Positions 1-4,668 of a stretch of 11,318 bases of DNA are shown here, in pieces. The translations under genes and the position numbers were made by a program. The notes under the pieces are model-generated. The model made no database searches. It worked only from the letters and a program-made list of their open reading frames with translations, and had not been told where the DNA came from. Positions within the stretch are counted from its first letter, which is position 1. Every line of letters begins with the position of its first letter. The stretch is from the NCBI GenBank assembly GCA_964643985.1, contig CAZXUS010000027.1, positions 1-11,318 of the forward strand. Direction: 5' to 3'. This DNA is from UBA2773 sp964643985 (GTDB lineage Bacteria; Patescibacteriota; Minisyncoccia; Moranbacterales; DUUL01).

Positions 1-36
1 GGGAGGGGTTAATATTAAGGGAGGGGTTAAGATTAC
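1..36. repeat. two tandem copies of an 18-bp GC/AT repeat
   Basis: Positions 1-18 and 19-36 both begin GGGAGGGGTTAA and differ at two of 18 positions. The first copy starts exactly at the window edge, so the array may extend further upstream. Function unknown. Confidence 0.6.
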
Positions 37-56
37 GAATTGAAATTCGTAATCTT
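29..56. repeat. perfect 12-bp hairpin
   Basis: AAGATTACGAAT at 29-40 is exactly complementary to ATTCGTAATCTT at 45-56, with a TGAA loop. The downstream bases (TTAAATATT) are not a clean T-tract. It could be a terminator for a gene left of the window or simply a palindromic repeat; the sequence does not decide. Confidence 0.5.
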
Positions 57-86
57 TAAATATTCAATAATCAATACTCAATATTC

Positions 87-140
87 ATTCAATAATCAAT
101 TTTCAACATCCATTCAATATTTAAATAAACAATATTCAAC
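87..140 (+). repeat. left arm of inverted repeat around four-helix gene
   Basis: By hand alignment this 54-nt arm matches the reverse complement of 711-764 at 50 of 54 positions. The two arms enclose the four-helix-bundle pseudogene, giving a 678-bp cassette. Both arms are AT-rich, but the match is far longer than simple composition explains; they include the shared stretch CAATATTTAAATAAACAATA. Confidence 0.7.
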
Positions 141-144
141 ATTT

Positions 145-172
145 CCGCCTCGGCAAGCCTCAGCGAGACGGG
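145..172 (-). repeat. unit A copy (GC-rich 28-nt palindromic repeat)
   Basis: Read on the minus strand it is CCCGTCTCGC, a variable middle, then CCGAGGCGG. The ends pair to make a hairpin. It is the first of about 16 copies in the window and stands out as a GC island in very AT-rich DNA. Confidence 0.75.
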
Positions 173-255
173 CATTTAATATACAATATACAATATTCAA
201 TAAATATTCAATTTTTAATATACAATGCTCAATATTTTAATTTTAAATTAAATTT

Positions 256-648
256 ATGAATAATTTTGATTTAGAAGAAAGATGTGCTGTTTTTGCTGAA
301 AAAGTAATAAAAATGTGCAAAAAAATTCAAATAACAGCTTTAAATAGAAGAATAATTGATCAATTAATTGGCTCTAGCGGTTCAATTGGGGCAAATTATT
401 GTGAAGCTAGTGAGGCTGAAAGCAAAAAAGATTTTAGGCATAAAATGTCTATTTCTAAAAAAGACAAGGTGAATTCCAAAGGAAGAGAAGGTGCCCTGGG
501 GTAAATCAAAGAAACTAAACACTGGCTAAGGCTTTTATCCAATACTAACCCAGAGCTAAAAAAAGAATCGAGAGATTTATGGAAAGAAGCGCATGAATTG
601 CTGCTTATTTTTAGTAAGTCGATAAATACAAGTAAAGGAAACAATTAA
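256..648 (+). pseudogene. four-helix-bundle protein (23S rRNA IVS/S23 family), interrupted
   Basis: The N-terminal part reads FDLEERCAVFAEKVI, then GSSGSIGANYCEASEAESKKDF, the hallmark region of the S23/four-helix-bundle family. The reading frame stops at TAA 502-504, but the same frame then continues as KETKHWLRLL and WKEAHELLLIFSKSI to a stop at 646-648, exactly where the rest of the family fold should be. Comparison with the relative at 6992 shows about 13 extra codons (roughly 466-504) between ISKKD and KETKHW; this insertion supplies the stop. Without it the protein would be about 117 residues, a normal family length. Members occur in 23S rRNA intervening sequences and, as Avd, in retroelements; no such partner is seen here. 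The cellular role is unknown. Confidence 0.8.
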
Positions 649-710
649 TACCCAATGCTCAATATTCAATAACTATTCAACATTTAATATTTTAATATTC
701 AATTCAAATT
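649..710. repeat. AT-rich CAATATTCAA-type tract
   Basis: Low-complexity sequence like that at 58-255, lying between the four-helix pseudogene and the right inverted-repeat arm. CAATGCTCAATATT occurs both here and just before the gene, at about 223-240. No gene is visible. Confidence 0.5.
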
Positions 711-764
711 GTTGATTATTGTTTATTTAAATATTGGATGGCTGTTGAAAATTGGTTATTGAAT
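711..764 (-). repeat. right arm of inverted repeat around four-helix gene
   Basis: Reverse complement matches 87-140 with four mismatches in 54. In a transcript covering the cassette, the two arms could pair and bring its ends together, as the ends of 23S rRNA intervening sequences do. Confidence 0.7.
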
Positions 765-791
765 ATTATTTACAAATTATAAATTAAAAAA

Positions 792-827
792 ATGTCATTA
801 CACATGTAAGGACATATGTAAGGACAT
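792..827. promoter_or_regulatory. candidate operator upstream of BRO-N ORF
   Basis: ATGTAAGGACAT occurs twice head to tail at 804-815 and 816-827. An inverted half, ATGTCATTAC at 792-801, faces GTAAGGACAT at 806-815 with one mismatch. The cluster ends 13 nt before the BRO-N start. Repeated and inverted half-sites directly before a gene for a likely DNA-binding protein suggest an operator, possibly autoregulatory; this is inference. Confidence 0.45.
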
Positions 828-840
828 AAATTTAAAAAGT

Positions 841-1071
841 ATGAAAAATAGAAAAGACAGATTGGTTATTTTTCAAAATAAAAAAATACGGCGAACTTGG
901 TATCAGAGCGAATGGTTTTTTTCGGTGGTTGATGTTGTTGAAGTTTTAACAGAGAATAAAAGATCAAGAAAATATTGGAATGACTTAAAAAAGAAACTTT
1001 TATTGGAAGGAAGTCAGGTGTGCGATAAAATCGTACAACTGAAATTTTTAGTTAATGATGGGAAGTTATAA
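841..1071 (+). CDS. truncated BRO-N domain protein
   Basis: The 76-residue product contains LVIFQNKKIRRTWYQSEWFF, then SVVDVVEVLTE and RKYWNDLKKKL, the conserved start of BRO-N/phage antirepressor-like proteins. It ends shortly after a GSQ...KIVQLK segment, where family members continue through the rest of the domain and a C-terminal region to well over 200 residues. Two consecutive TAA codons end it, and the KilA-N gene follows nine bases later in the same frame. It is therefore probably a remnant, although a short BRO-N-only DNA-binding protein cannot be excluded. No Shine-Dalgarno sequence is evident. The missing 3' part is not found downstream. Confidence 0.7.
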   Translation: MKNRKDRLVIFQNKKIRRTWYQSEWFFSVVDVVEVLTENKRSRKYWNDLKKKLLLEGSQVCDKIVQLKFLVNDGKL

Positions 1072-1080
1072 TAAAAAAAT

Positions 1081-1935
1081 ATGTTAAAGAAAAAAATAAA
1101 AATAAAGGTAAAAAATGTTGAGATTGTTTTATTTAAGCAGGATAAGGTCGATTACATCTCTTTAACTGATATTGCAAAATATAAAAATAATTTTGCTCCG
1201 GCTGATGTTGTGAAGAATTGGATAAGGAACAGAAGCACGATTGAATTTTTGGGTTTATGGGAGAAGATAAACAATTTAAGTTTTAAACTGGTCGAATTCG
1301 ACGCGTTTAGAAATGAAGCCGGTAGTAACGCGTTTGTATTGTCTCCGCAAAGATGGATTAAAAAAACGAATGCCGTCGGTATCATTTCTAACTCTGGTCG
1401 CTATGGAGGTGGTACTTATGCCCACAAGGATATTGCTTTCGAATTTGCTTCTTGGATTTCTGCGGAATTTAAATTGTATTTAATTAAGGAGTTTCAACGC
1501 CTAAAGGAGGACGAAAACAGACGCTTGTCTCTAGGTTGGGACGCGAAAAGAATTTTAGCAAAAGTTAATTATAAGATACATACCGATGCCATAAAAAAAC
1601 ATATTATTCCAAATTTATTAACAAAAAAACAAGTAGAATTTGTTTATGCAAATGAGGCGGATGTTTTGAATGTGGCTTTGTTCGGTTTGACTGCTAAGGA
1701 ATGGAGAGATAAAAATTTTGACAAAGAAGGAAATATTCGTGATTATTCAACAATTGAGCAATTAGTGTGTCTTTCTAATCTGGAAAGTTTGAATGCTGAA
1801 TTTATTAGGCAGGGCATAAAACAGAATGAAAGATTGAAGAATTTAAATGAAGTGGCGATTGTTCAGATGAAGTCGCTTTTGGGTAATAAGGGATTGAAGA
1901 AGTTGGAAAAAGGGGGAGAGAAAAGGACGAGATAA
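1081..1935 (+). CDS. KilA-N domain-containing protein
   Basis: The product has 284 residues and looks complete. The N-terminal half carries the KilA-N signature: YISLTDIAKYKN, VVKNWIRNRSTIEFLGLWE, FVLSPQRWIKKTNAVGI, and SGRYGGGTYAHKDIAFEFASW followed by EFKLYLIKEFQRLK (about residues 25-142). The C-terminal half (IHTDAIKKHIIPNLL, FVYANEADVLNVALFG, STIEQLVCLSNLES) is a conserved extension seen in long bacterial KilA-N proteins. KilA-N is a DNA-binding fold of phage and mobile elements; the precise role here is unknown. It follows the BRO-N remnant by nine bases and is followed at once by a repeat that also follows the GIY-YIG gene, so it may belong to a small mobile or phage-derived unit (inference). 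No Shine-Dalgarno site is seen. Confidence 0.88.
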   Translation: MLKKKIKIKVKNVEIVLFKQDKVDYISLTDIAKYKNNFAPADVVKNWIRNRSTIEFLGLWEKINNLSFKLVEFDAFRNEAGSNAFVLSPQRWIKKTNAVGIISNSGRYGGGTYAHKDIAFEFASWISAEFKLYLIKEFQRLKEDENRRLSLGWDAKRILAKVNYKIHTDAIKKHIIPNLLTKKQVEFVYANEADVLNVALFGLTAKEWRDKNFDKEGNIRDYSTIEQLVCLSNLESLNAEFIRQGIKQNERLKNLNEVAIVQMKSLLGNKGLKKLEKGGEKRTR

Positions 1936-1991
1936 AATTTCAGCGGTTCGATCGCTATAGGCATAGAGGTCAAATCGCTCGGAATTTTTGG
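1934..1991 (+). repeat. 57-bp dispersed repeat E, copy 1
   Basis: It begins at the KilA-N stop codon and matches 4236-4292 along its length (AAATTTCAGCGGTTCGA, CGCTATAGGCA, AGAGGT, CGCT, GGAATTTTTGG). Internal pairing AGCGGT/ATCGCT plus the AAATTT/AATTTTT ends gives a folded element. It may act as a 3' end or terminator, or as the border of a mobile unit. Confidence 0.65.
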
Positions 1992-2070
1992 TGAAAATAA
2001 TATATTAATTTATAGTTTGTAGTTTGTAATTTATAAACAGTTTTTAATATTTAATTACTTAATTTTTAAT

Positions 2071-2101
2071 GACTAGATTCCCGCCTTCGCGGGAATGACA
2101 A
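2071..2101 (+). repeat. repeat B (TTCCCGC...GCGGGAATGACAA)
   Basis: A hairpin of ATTCCCGC and GCGGGAAT with a four-base loop (CTTC), followed by GACAA. It is the first of seven family copies in the window. AT-rich sequence resembling TTAATATTTAAT...TAATTTTTAA precedes this and several other copies. Confidence 0.75.
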
Positions 2102-2125
2102 AGTAAGTAGCGGGAAGGAGATAAA

Positions 2126-2189
2126 AACCCCCTCGGTCCCTCCGCCTCGGCAAGCGATGCGAGACGGGCCTTCAAGAAGGGGGAGGAAT
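2126..2189. repeat. repeat D hairpin with unit A inserted
   Basis: The outer arms CCCCCTCGGTCCCT and CCTTCAAGAAGGGGGAGG match the outer parts of the element at 3391-3458. Between them, at 2142-2169, lies a minus-strand unit A copy. The result is one repeat nested in the loop of another. Confidence 0.65.
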
Positions 2190-2223
2190 AAAGAAGAAAA
2201 AAATTTATTCGTATAGCAACTTC

Positions 2224-3081
2224 ATGATTTTAAAAAAGACCATCAAGAATATTTTCTATATCATTATTGCAATGAGTTTTTTCTTGCTGGTTGATTTTAG
2301 GGATTTTTCTTTGAAGACGGTGGTTCCGGAGAAGGTGGAGGTGAAGATTGACGAAGAAGCGGGAGTGGGGATGATTAGGAACATTAAAATTGAGGAGCAA
2401 GAGTTGGAATCAGAGGATTTTGTGGGAGGAAATCAGGAGATAATTAACTTAGTTAATTCGGCTCGAACGGAAGTCGGACTTCCGGAAGTCCAGGAAAATT
2501 TGAAGTTGAAATTATCGGCGATGGAGAAGGCTCAGCATATGAAAGATAATGATTATTTTGAACATATTTCACCGGAGGGTTTTCAGCCTTCTTATTTTGC
2601 GCAAAAGCAAGATTATAGTTATAAGAATTTTGGGGAAAATTTAGCTTCTGGATATTTTTCGGCGGAATCAGTACATGAAGGTTGGATGAATAGTCCGGGG
2701 CATCGGGATAATATTCTTTCGGAAAAATTTGCGGAAATTGGAGTGGCGATTTTGGATTTTGAGGAAAATGGACGGAAGAGATATTTGATCGTGCAACATT
2801 TTGGAAGGCAATTGACGGCGGAGGATTTGGTGACTAAAATTGTTTGCGATAAAGAATCTAAAGAGAATTGTGAAGATGCGGAGGATGATGAAGAAGATTT
2901 GGAAGATTTGATTGAGAAGCAAGAAGATATTATTAAGCAGGCCAAAAAAGATGGGGTTGGGAAAAAAGATTTGAAGCGGTTGGAGGAGAATTTGGATGAT
3001 TTGGAAGAAGCGGAGGAGGAGATGGAGGATTATTTGGAGGAGTGTGAGGAGTTTATTGAGAAATGCGATAGTTTTAAGTAA
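2224..3081 (+). CDS. secreted or membrane-anchored CAP (SCP/PR-1) domain protein
   Basis: The product has 285 residues. Residues 8-23 form a hydrophobic segment after two lysines, a signal peptide or signal anchor. The CAP domain covers about 70-195: MKDNDYFEHISPEG, then GENLASG, HEGWMNSPGHRDNIL, IGVAI and YLIVQHFG. H114, E138, E152 and H160 are likely equivalents of the family's His/Glu tetrad. The last 75 residues are very acidic and predicted coiled coil (EDDEEDLEDLIEKQ, RLEENLDDLEEAEEE) and contain C208, C216, C274 and C281, which could form disulfides outside the cell. Bacterial CAP proteins are extracellular, with cell-wall or proteolytic roles proposed but seldom shown. It stands alone, flanked by repeats; no Shine-Dalgarno site is seen. 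Confidence 0.88.
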   Translation: MILKKTIKNIFYIIIAMSFFLLVDFRDFSLKTVVPEKVEVKIDEEAGVGMIRNIKIEEQELESEDFVGGNQEIINLVNSARTEVGLPEVQENLKLKLSAMEKAQHMKDNDYFEHISPEGFQPSYFAQKQDYSYKNFGENLASGYFSAESVHEGWMNSPGHRDNILSEKFAEIGVAILDFEENGRKRYLIVQHFGRQLTAEDLVTKIVCDKESKENCEDAEDDEEDLEDLIEKQEDIIKQAKKDGVGKKDLKRLEENLDDLEEAEEEMEDYLEECEEFIEKCDSFK

Positions 3082-3089
3082 ATTAAAAA

Positions 3090-3300
3090 TGTCAATACTC
3101 AATATTCAATCTGTATTAAATACTCAATACTTTTTAAATATTCAATACTCAATATTCAACATTTCCGCCTCGGCAAGCCTCAGCGAGACGGGCATTTAAT
3201 ATTTAATAATCAATATTCAATAAATACTCAATGTTCAATGTACAATACTCAATACCCGTTACCCATTCAATATTCATTTAATGTTCAATGTTTTAATTTT
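3090..3300. repeat. AT-rich CAATATTCAA-type tract with unit A
   Basis: The same low-complexity pattern as at 58-255. Positions 3150-3202 repeat 130-182 exactly, including a minus-strand unit A copy at 3165-3192. The rest holds TTCAATACTCAATA variants and a TACCCGTTACCC motif. No convincing gene. Confidence 0.7.
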
Positions 3301-3307
3301 AAAATGA

Positions 3308-3364
3308 TTGGATTCCCGCCCACTCCGTCCGAGTTTAAGCGAGGCGAGCCTCCGCGGGAATGAC
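3308..3364 (+). repeat. repeat B interrupted by a diverged unit A
   Basis: GGATTCCCGCC and TCCGCGGGAATGACAA are the two halves of repeat B. They are separated by about 30 nt (3321-3350) with a central CGAGTTTAAGCGAGGCG, resembling the minus strand of the unit A variant at 5995-6023. Uninterrupted B copies at 3667 and 4556 show the original junction. Confidence 0.6.
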
Positions 3365-3390
3365 AAATCTGAGTTATTCAGAAATTCAAA

Positions 3391-3458
3391 AACCCTCCTC
3401 GGTCTTCCTCGCCTCGCTAAAGCTATGGCGAAGCAGGCCTTTGGAAAAGGGAGGAGGT
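3391..3458. repeat. repeat D hairpin with unit A inserted, copy 2
   Basis: Outer arms CCCTCCTCGGTCTTCCT and CCTTTGGAAAAGGGAGGAGG parallel the element at 2126. A 28-nt unit A variant (3410-3437, with CCTCGCTAAAG and GGCGAAGCAGG) sits at the same place in the outer hairpin as in the first copy. Confidence 0.65.
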
Positions 3459-3540
3459 CCGGCGAGTAGGTTTATTTTCGGAGAAGAGTGATTTTGAATT
3501 TTGAATTTCGATTCAAACTCTAATTATTTAATTTTTAAAC

Positions 3541-3570
3541 GGCTGGATTTCCGTTTGCACGGGAATGATA
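3541..3570 (+). repeat. repeat B, diverged copy
   Basis: GGCTGGATTTCCGTTTGC followed by ACGGGAATGATAA, a weaker form of the B hairpin preceded by TTTAATTTTTAAAC. The surrounding 3459-3760 region otherwise shows only AT-rich sequence, a short TACCC/GGGTA palindrome near 3613 and the next B copy. Confidence 0.6.
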
Positions 3571-3666
3571 AAGATGTGAATGGGAATGACAAGAAAATAA
3601 TTTTGAATTTTGTACCCAACGGGTATTATAAATTTTGAATCAAATCTTAATGATTTAATATTTAAT

Positions 3667-3697
3667 GACTGGATTCCCGCCTCCGCGAGAATGACAA
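3667..3697 (+). repeat. repeat B copy
   Basis: GACTGGATTCCCGCCTCCGC followed by GAGAATGACAA; one stem position differs from the consensus. It is preceded by TTTAATATTTAAT as in other copies. Confidence 0.7.
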
Positions 3698-3762
3698 GGG
3701 AAGGAAAAATTAAGTAATTAAGTAATTAAAAATTGAATCGAAATTCAAAATTAGTTGAGGGT

Positions 3763-3791
3763 TTGACATTTATTACTTATTTTATTAGACT
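3763..3791 (+). promoter_or_regulatory. sigma70-type promoter for the tRNA-Glu locus
   Basis: A perfect TTGACA box at 3763-3768 is followed, after 17 bp, by TAGACT at 3786-3791, which keeps four of six consensus bases including T1, A2 and T6. Transcription would start near 3798, shortly before the tRNA-Glu remnant at 3816. It is the clearest promoter-like sequence I found in the window. Confidence 0.6.
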
Positions 3792-3815
3792 TATTGGGTT
3801 GGTTAAGGATTCATC

Positions 3816-3873
3816 GGCCCCTTCGTCTAGTGGTTAGCCCGTCTCGCTTCGCTTGTCGAGGCAGGGACACCAG
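3816..3873 (+). pseudogene. tRNA-Glu 5' remnant with unit A in the D loop
   Basis: GGCCCCTTCGTCTAGTGGTTAG (split here as acceptor GGCCCCT, TC, D stem GTC and D loop) is a typical tRNA-Glu 5' part. After TTAG comes exactly one 28-nt unit A (3838-3865), then GACACCAG, which resumes the D stem and the start of the anticodon stem. It then breaks off into an unrelated tRNA start. The 3' half is missing, and the acceptor of the following tRNA cannot pair with this 5' end, so it cannot make a tRNA. The inserted unit differs by one base from 4342-4369, suggesting the insertion is older than the duplication of the locus. Confidence 0.7.
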
Positions 3874-3876
3874 AAT

Positions 3877-3948
3877 GTCGGGTTCGTCTAGTGGCTAGGA
3901 CGCCAGGTTCTCATCCTGGTAACACGAGTTCGATTCTCGTACTCGATA
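3877..3948 (+). tRNA. tRNA-Glu (anticodon CTC), uninterrupted
   Basis: A full cloverleaf can be drawn: acceptor GTCGGGT/ACTCGAT with two G-U pairs including the first, D arm GTC...GAC, anticodon stem CCAGG/CCTGG around loop TTCTCAT (anticodon CTC, 3910-3912), four-base variable loop, and T arm ACGAG-TTCGATT-CTCGT. The discriminator is A and no CCA is encoded. The first-pair G-U and an acceptor unlike that of the neighbouring tRNA-Glu make it somewhat unusual. It reads codon GAG. Confidence 0.8.
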
Positions 3949-3986
3949 CAAAATTTTGATGAATCTATTGCTATTATTATTTGAAT

Positions 3987-4229
3987 ATGTATTATATTTA
4001 TTTTCTTGTAAACGAAAATAATAGTAGGACATATATAGGATTTACTGTCGATATAGAAAGAAGAATTGAGGAACGCAGAAAAGGCAAAGTTAAATCAACA
4101 AAAAATTTTGGGAGATTTAAAATATACATAATTGATAAGATGAATTCAGTTGAAAAAGCTCGAGAGAAGGAAAAATTTTATAAGTCTCGACTAGGTAGAA
4201 AGAAGCTAAAAAATATTTTAGAGAATTGA
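3987..4229 (+). CDS. small GIY-YIG nuclease-domain protein
   Basis: The 80-residue product starts MYYIYFLVNENN and continues SRTYIGFTVDIERRIEE, the YxY...YIG core with the downstream arginine of the GIY-YIG fold, then EKAREKEKFYKS with the conserved glutamate region and GRKKLKNILEN at the C terminus. It is the single-domain, UvrC-N-like type common in CPR genomes. ATG 3987 fits the family start; a TTG six bases upstream is possible. It lies between two tRNA-Glu genes and is followed seven bases after its TGA by repeat E. GIY-YIG domains cut DNA in repair or homing, and its place inside a duplicated tRNA locus suggests mobility; its actual function is unknown. Confidence 0.82.
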   Translation: MYYIYFLVNENNSRTYIGFTVDIERRIEERRKGKVKSTKNFGRFKIYIIDKMNSVEKAREKEKFYKSRLGRKKLKNILEN

Positions 4230-4235
4230 GATGCG

Positions 4236-4292
4236 AAAATTTTCAGCGGTTCGACCGCTATAGGCACAGAGGTTAAACCGCTAGAAATTTTG
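4236..4292 (+). repeat. 57-bp dispersed repeat E, copy 2
   Basis: It matches 1934-1991. AGCGGT at 4245-4250 pairs perfectly with ACCGCT at 4254-4259 around TCG, and AGCGGTT could alternatively pair with AACCGCT at 4276-4282, so two mutually exclusive hairpins exist. AAAATTTT and AAATTTT close the ends. Its last base is the first base of the interrupted tRNA-Glu. Confidence 0.65.
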
Positions 4293-4419
4293 GCCCTTTC
4301 GTCTAGTGGTTAGCCCGTCTCGCTTTGCTTGCCGAGGCGGACCCGTCTCGCTTCGCTTGCCGAGGCAGGGACACCAGGTTCTCATCCTGGCAACATGAGT
4401 TCGATTCTCGTAGGGGTCA
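4292..4419 (+). tRNA. tRNA-Glu (anticodon CTC) with 56-nt insertion in the D loop
   Basis: Acceptor GGCCCTT pairs with AGGGGTC at 4412-4418. D stem GTC (4301-4303) pairs with GAC (4370-4372). Anticodon stem CCAGG/CCTGG holds loop TTCTCAT, anticodon CTC at 4381-4383. The T arm is ATGAG-TTCGATT-CTCGT and the discriminator is A4419, with no encoded CCA. Removing 4314-4369 leaves a normal 72-nt tRNA-Glu whose D loop reads TAGTGGTTAG. All paired regions are kept, so either the insertion is recent, it is tolerated or removed, or the gene is a pseudogene shielded by the uninterrupted copy. The insertion is far too small for a group I intron. Confidence 0.7.
4314..4369 (+). repeat. two tandem unit A copies inside tRNA-Glu
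   Basis: Units 4314-4341 and 4342-4369 are 28 nt each and abut without spacer. Each begins CCCGTCTCGCTT and ends TTGCCGAGGCGGA or TTGCCGAGGCAGG. The outer nine bases of a unit pair with one mismatch and one G-U, so each forms its own hairpin that would project from the D loop. Confidence 0.85.
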
Positions 4420-4440
4420 CCGTTTTCAACGGAATTTTTA
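4420..4440 (+). terminator. intrinsic terminator after tRNA-Glu
   Basis: CCGTT (4420-4424) pairs with AACGG (4428-4432) around TTC, followed by AATTTTTA. The stem begins immediately after the discriminator base. It is short, so moderate confidence. Confidence 0.5.
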
Positions 4441-4555
4441 ATTTCTAATTTGCCTTGTTAAATAGGGTAAGCCCTAACTTTATCTTTGCTAAAATAATTT
4501 AACGGGGTAAATAATTTGTAAATAATTTTAAATATCTAATTTTAAATTTTCAAAT

Positions 4556-4586
4556 GTCTGGATTCCCGCCTCCGCGGGAATGACAA
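4556..4586 (+). repeat. repeat B copy, consensus form
   Basis: TGTCTGGATTCCCGCCTCC followed by GCGGGAATGACAA. Flanks TAATTTTAAATTTTCAAA and AAAATTAAAAATTAAGTAATT are themselves roughly complementary, extending the palindrome. The rest of 4441-4668 is AT-rich, with a TAGGG/CCCTA hairpin near 4464-4477 and no gene. Confidence 0.75.
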
Positions 4587-4668
4587 GAAAATTAAAAATT
4601 AAGTAATTAGATAATTCAAAATTCATTCAAAATTTTAAATTCAAAATTGTAAATTAAGCGGAGCGTAT

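Larger units (their letters stand above)
58..255. repeat. AT-rich CAATATTCAA-type tract with unit A inside
   Basis: This stretch is built from variations of CAATATTCAATACTCAA with no believable gene. It contains the left arm of the 54-bp inverted repeat (87-140) and one unit A copy (145-172). A 53-nt block, 130-182, recurs without mismatch at 3150-3202, covering unit A plus AT-rich flanks on both sides. The block was therefore copied as a piece rather than formed by two independent insertions (inference). Confidence 0.75.

Noticed and set aside
40..240. 66-residue ORF in the first repeat tract
   Set aside because: It translates CAATATTCAA repeats and a unit A copy; composition is Ile, Tyr, Asn and Phe repeats without a family.
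256..648. Diversity-generating retroelement, because Avd is a four-helix relative
   Set aside because: No reverse transcriptase and no template/variable repeat pair are visible anywhere in the window.
2668..3102. Antisense ORFs opposite the CAP gene (also 2619-2945)
   Set aside because: They are complements of the acidic and GA-rich coding sequence, low in complexity, with no recognisable protein features.
2996..3199. ORF in another frame over the CAP gene end and the repeat tract
   Set aside because: Its sequence is a shifted reading of the glutamate-rich tail followed by a translation of AT-rich repeats.
4314..4369. CRISPR-like array for the tandem 28-nt units here, at 5829-6023 and at 11261-11317
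   Set aside because: The units abut with no spacers, each is itself a hairpin, and single copies occur widely. No cas genes are present.
4314..4369. Group I or archaeal-type tRNA intron
   Set aside because: 56 nt is too short for a group I intron, the place is the D loop rather than the anticodon loop, and the sequence is a dispersed repeat.
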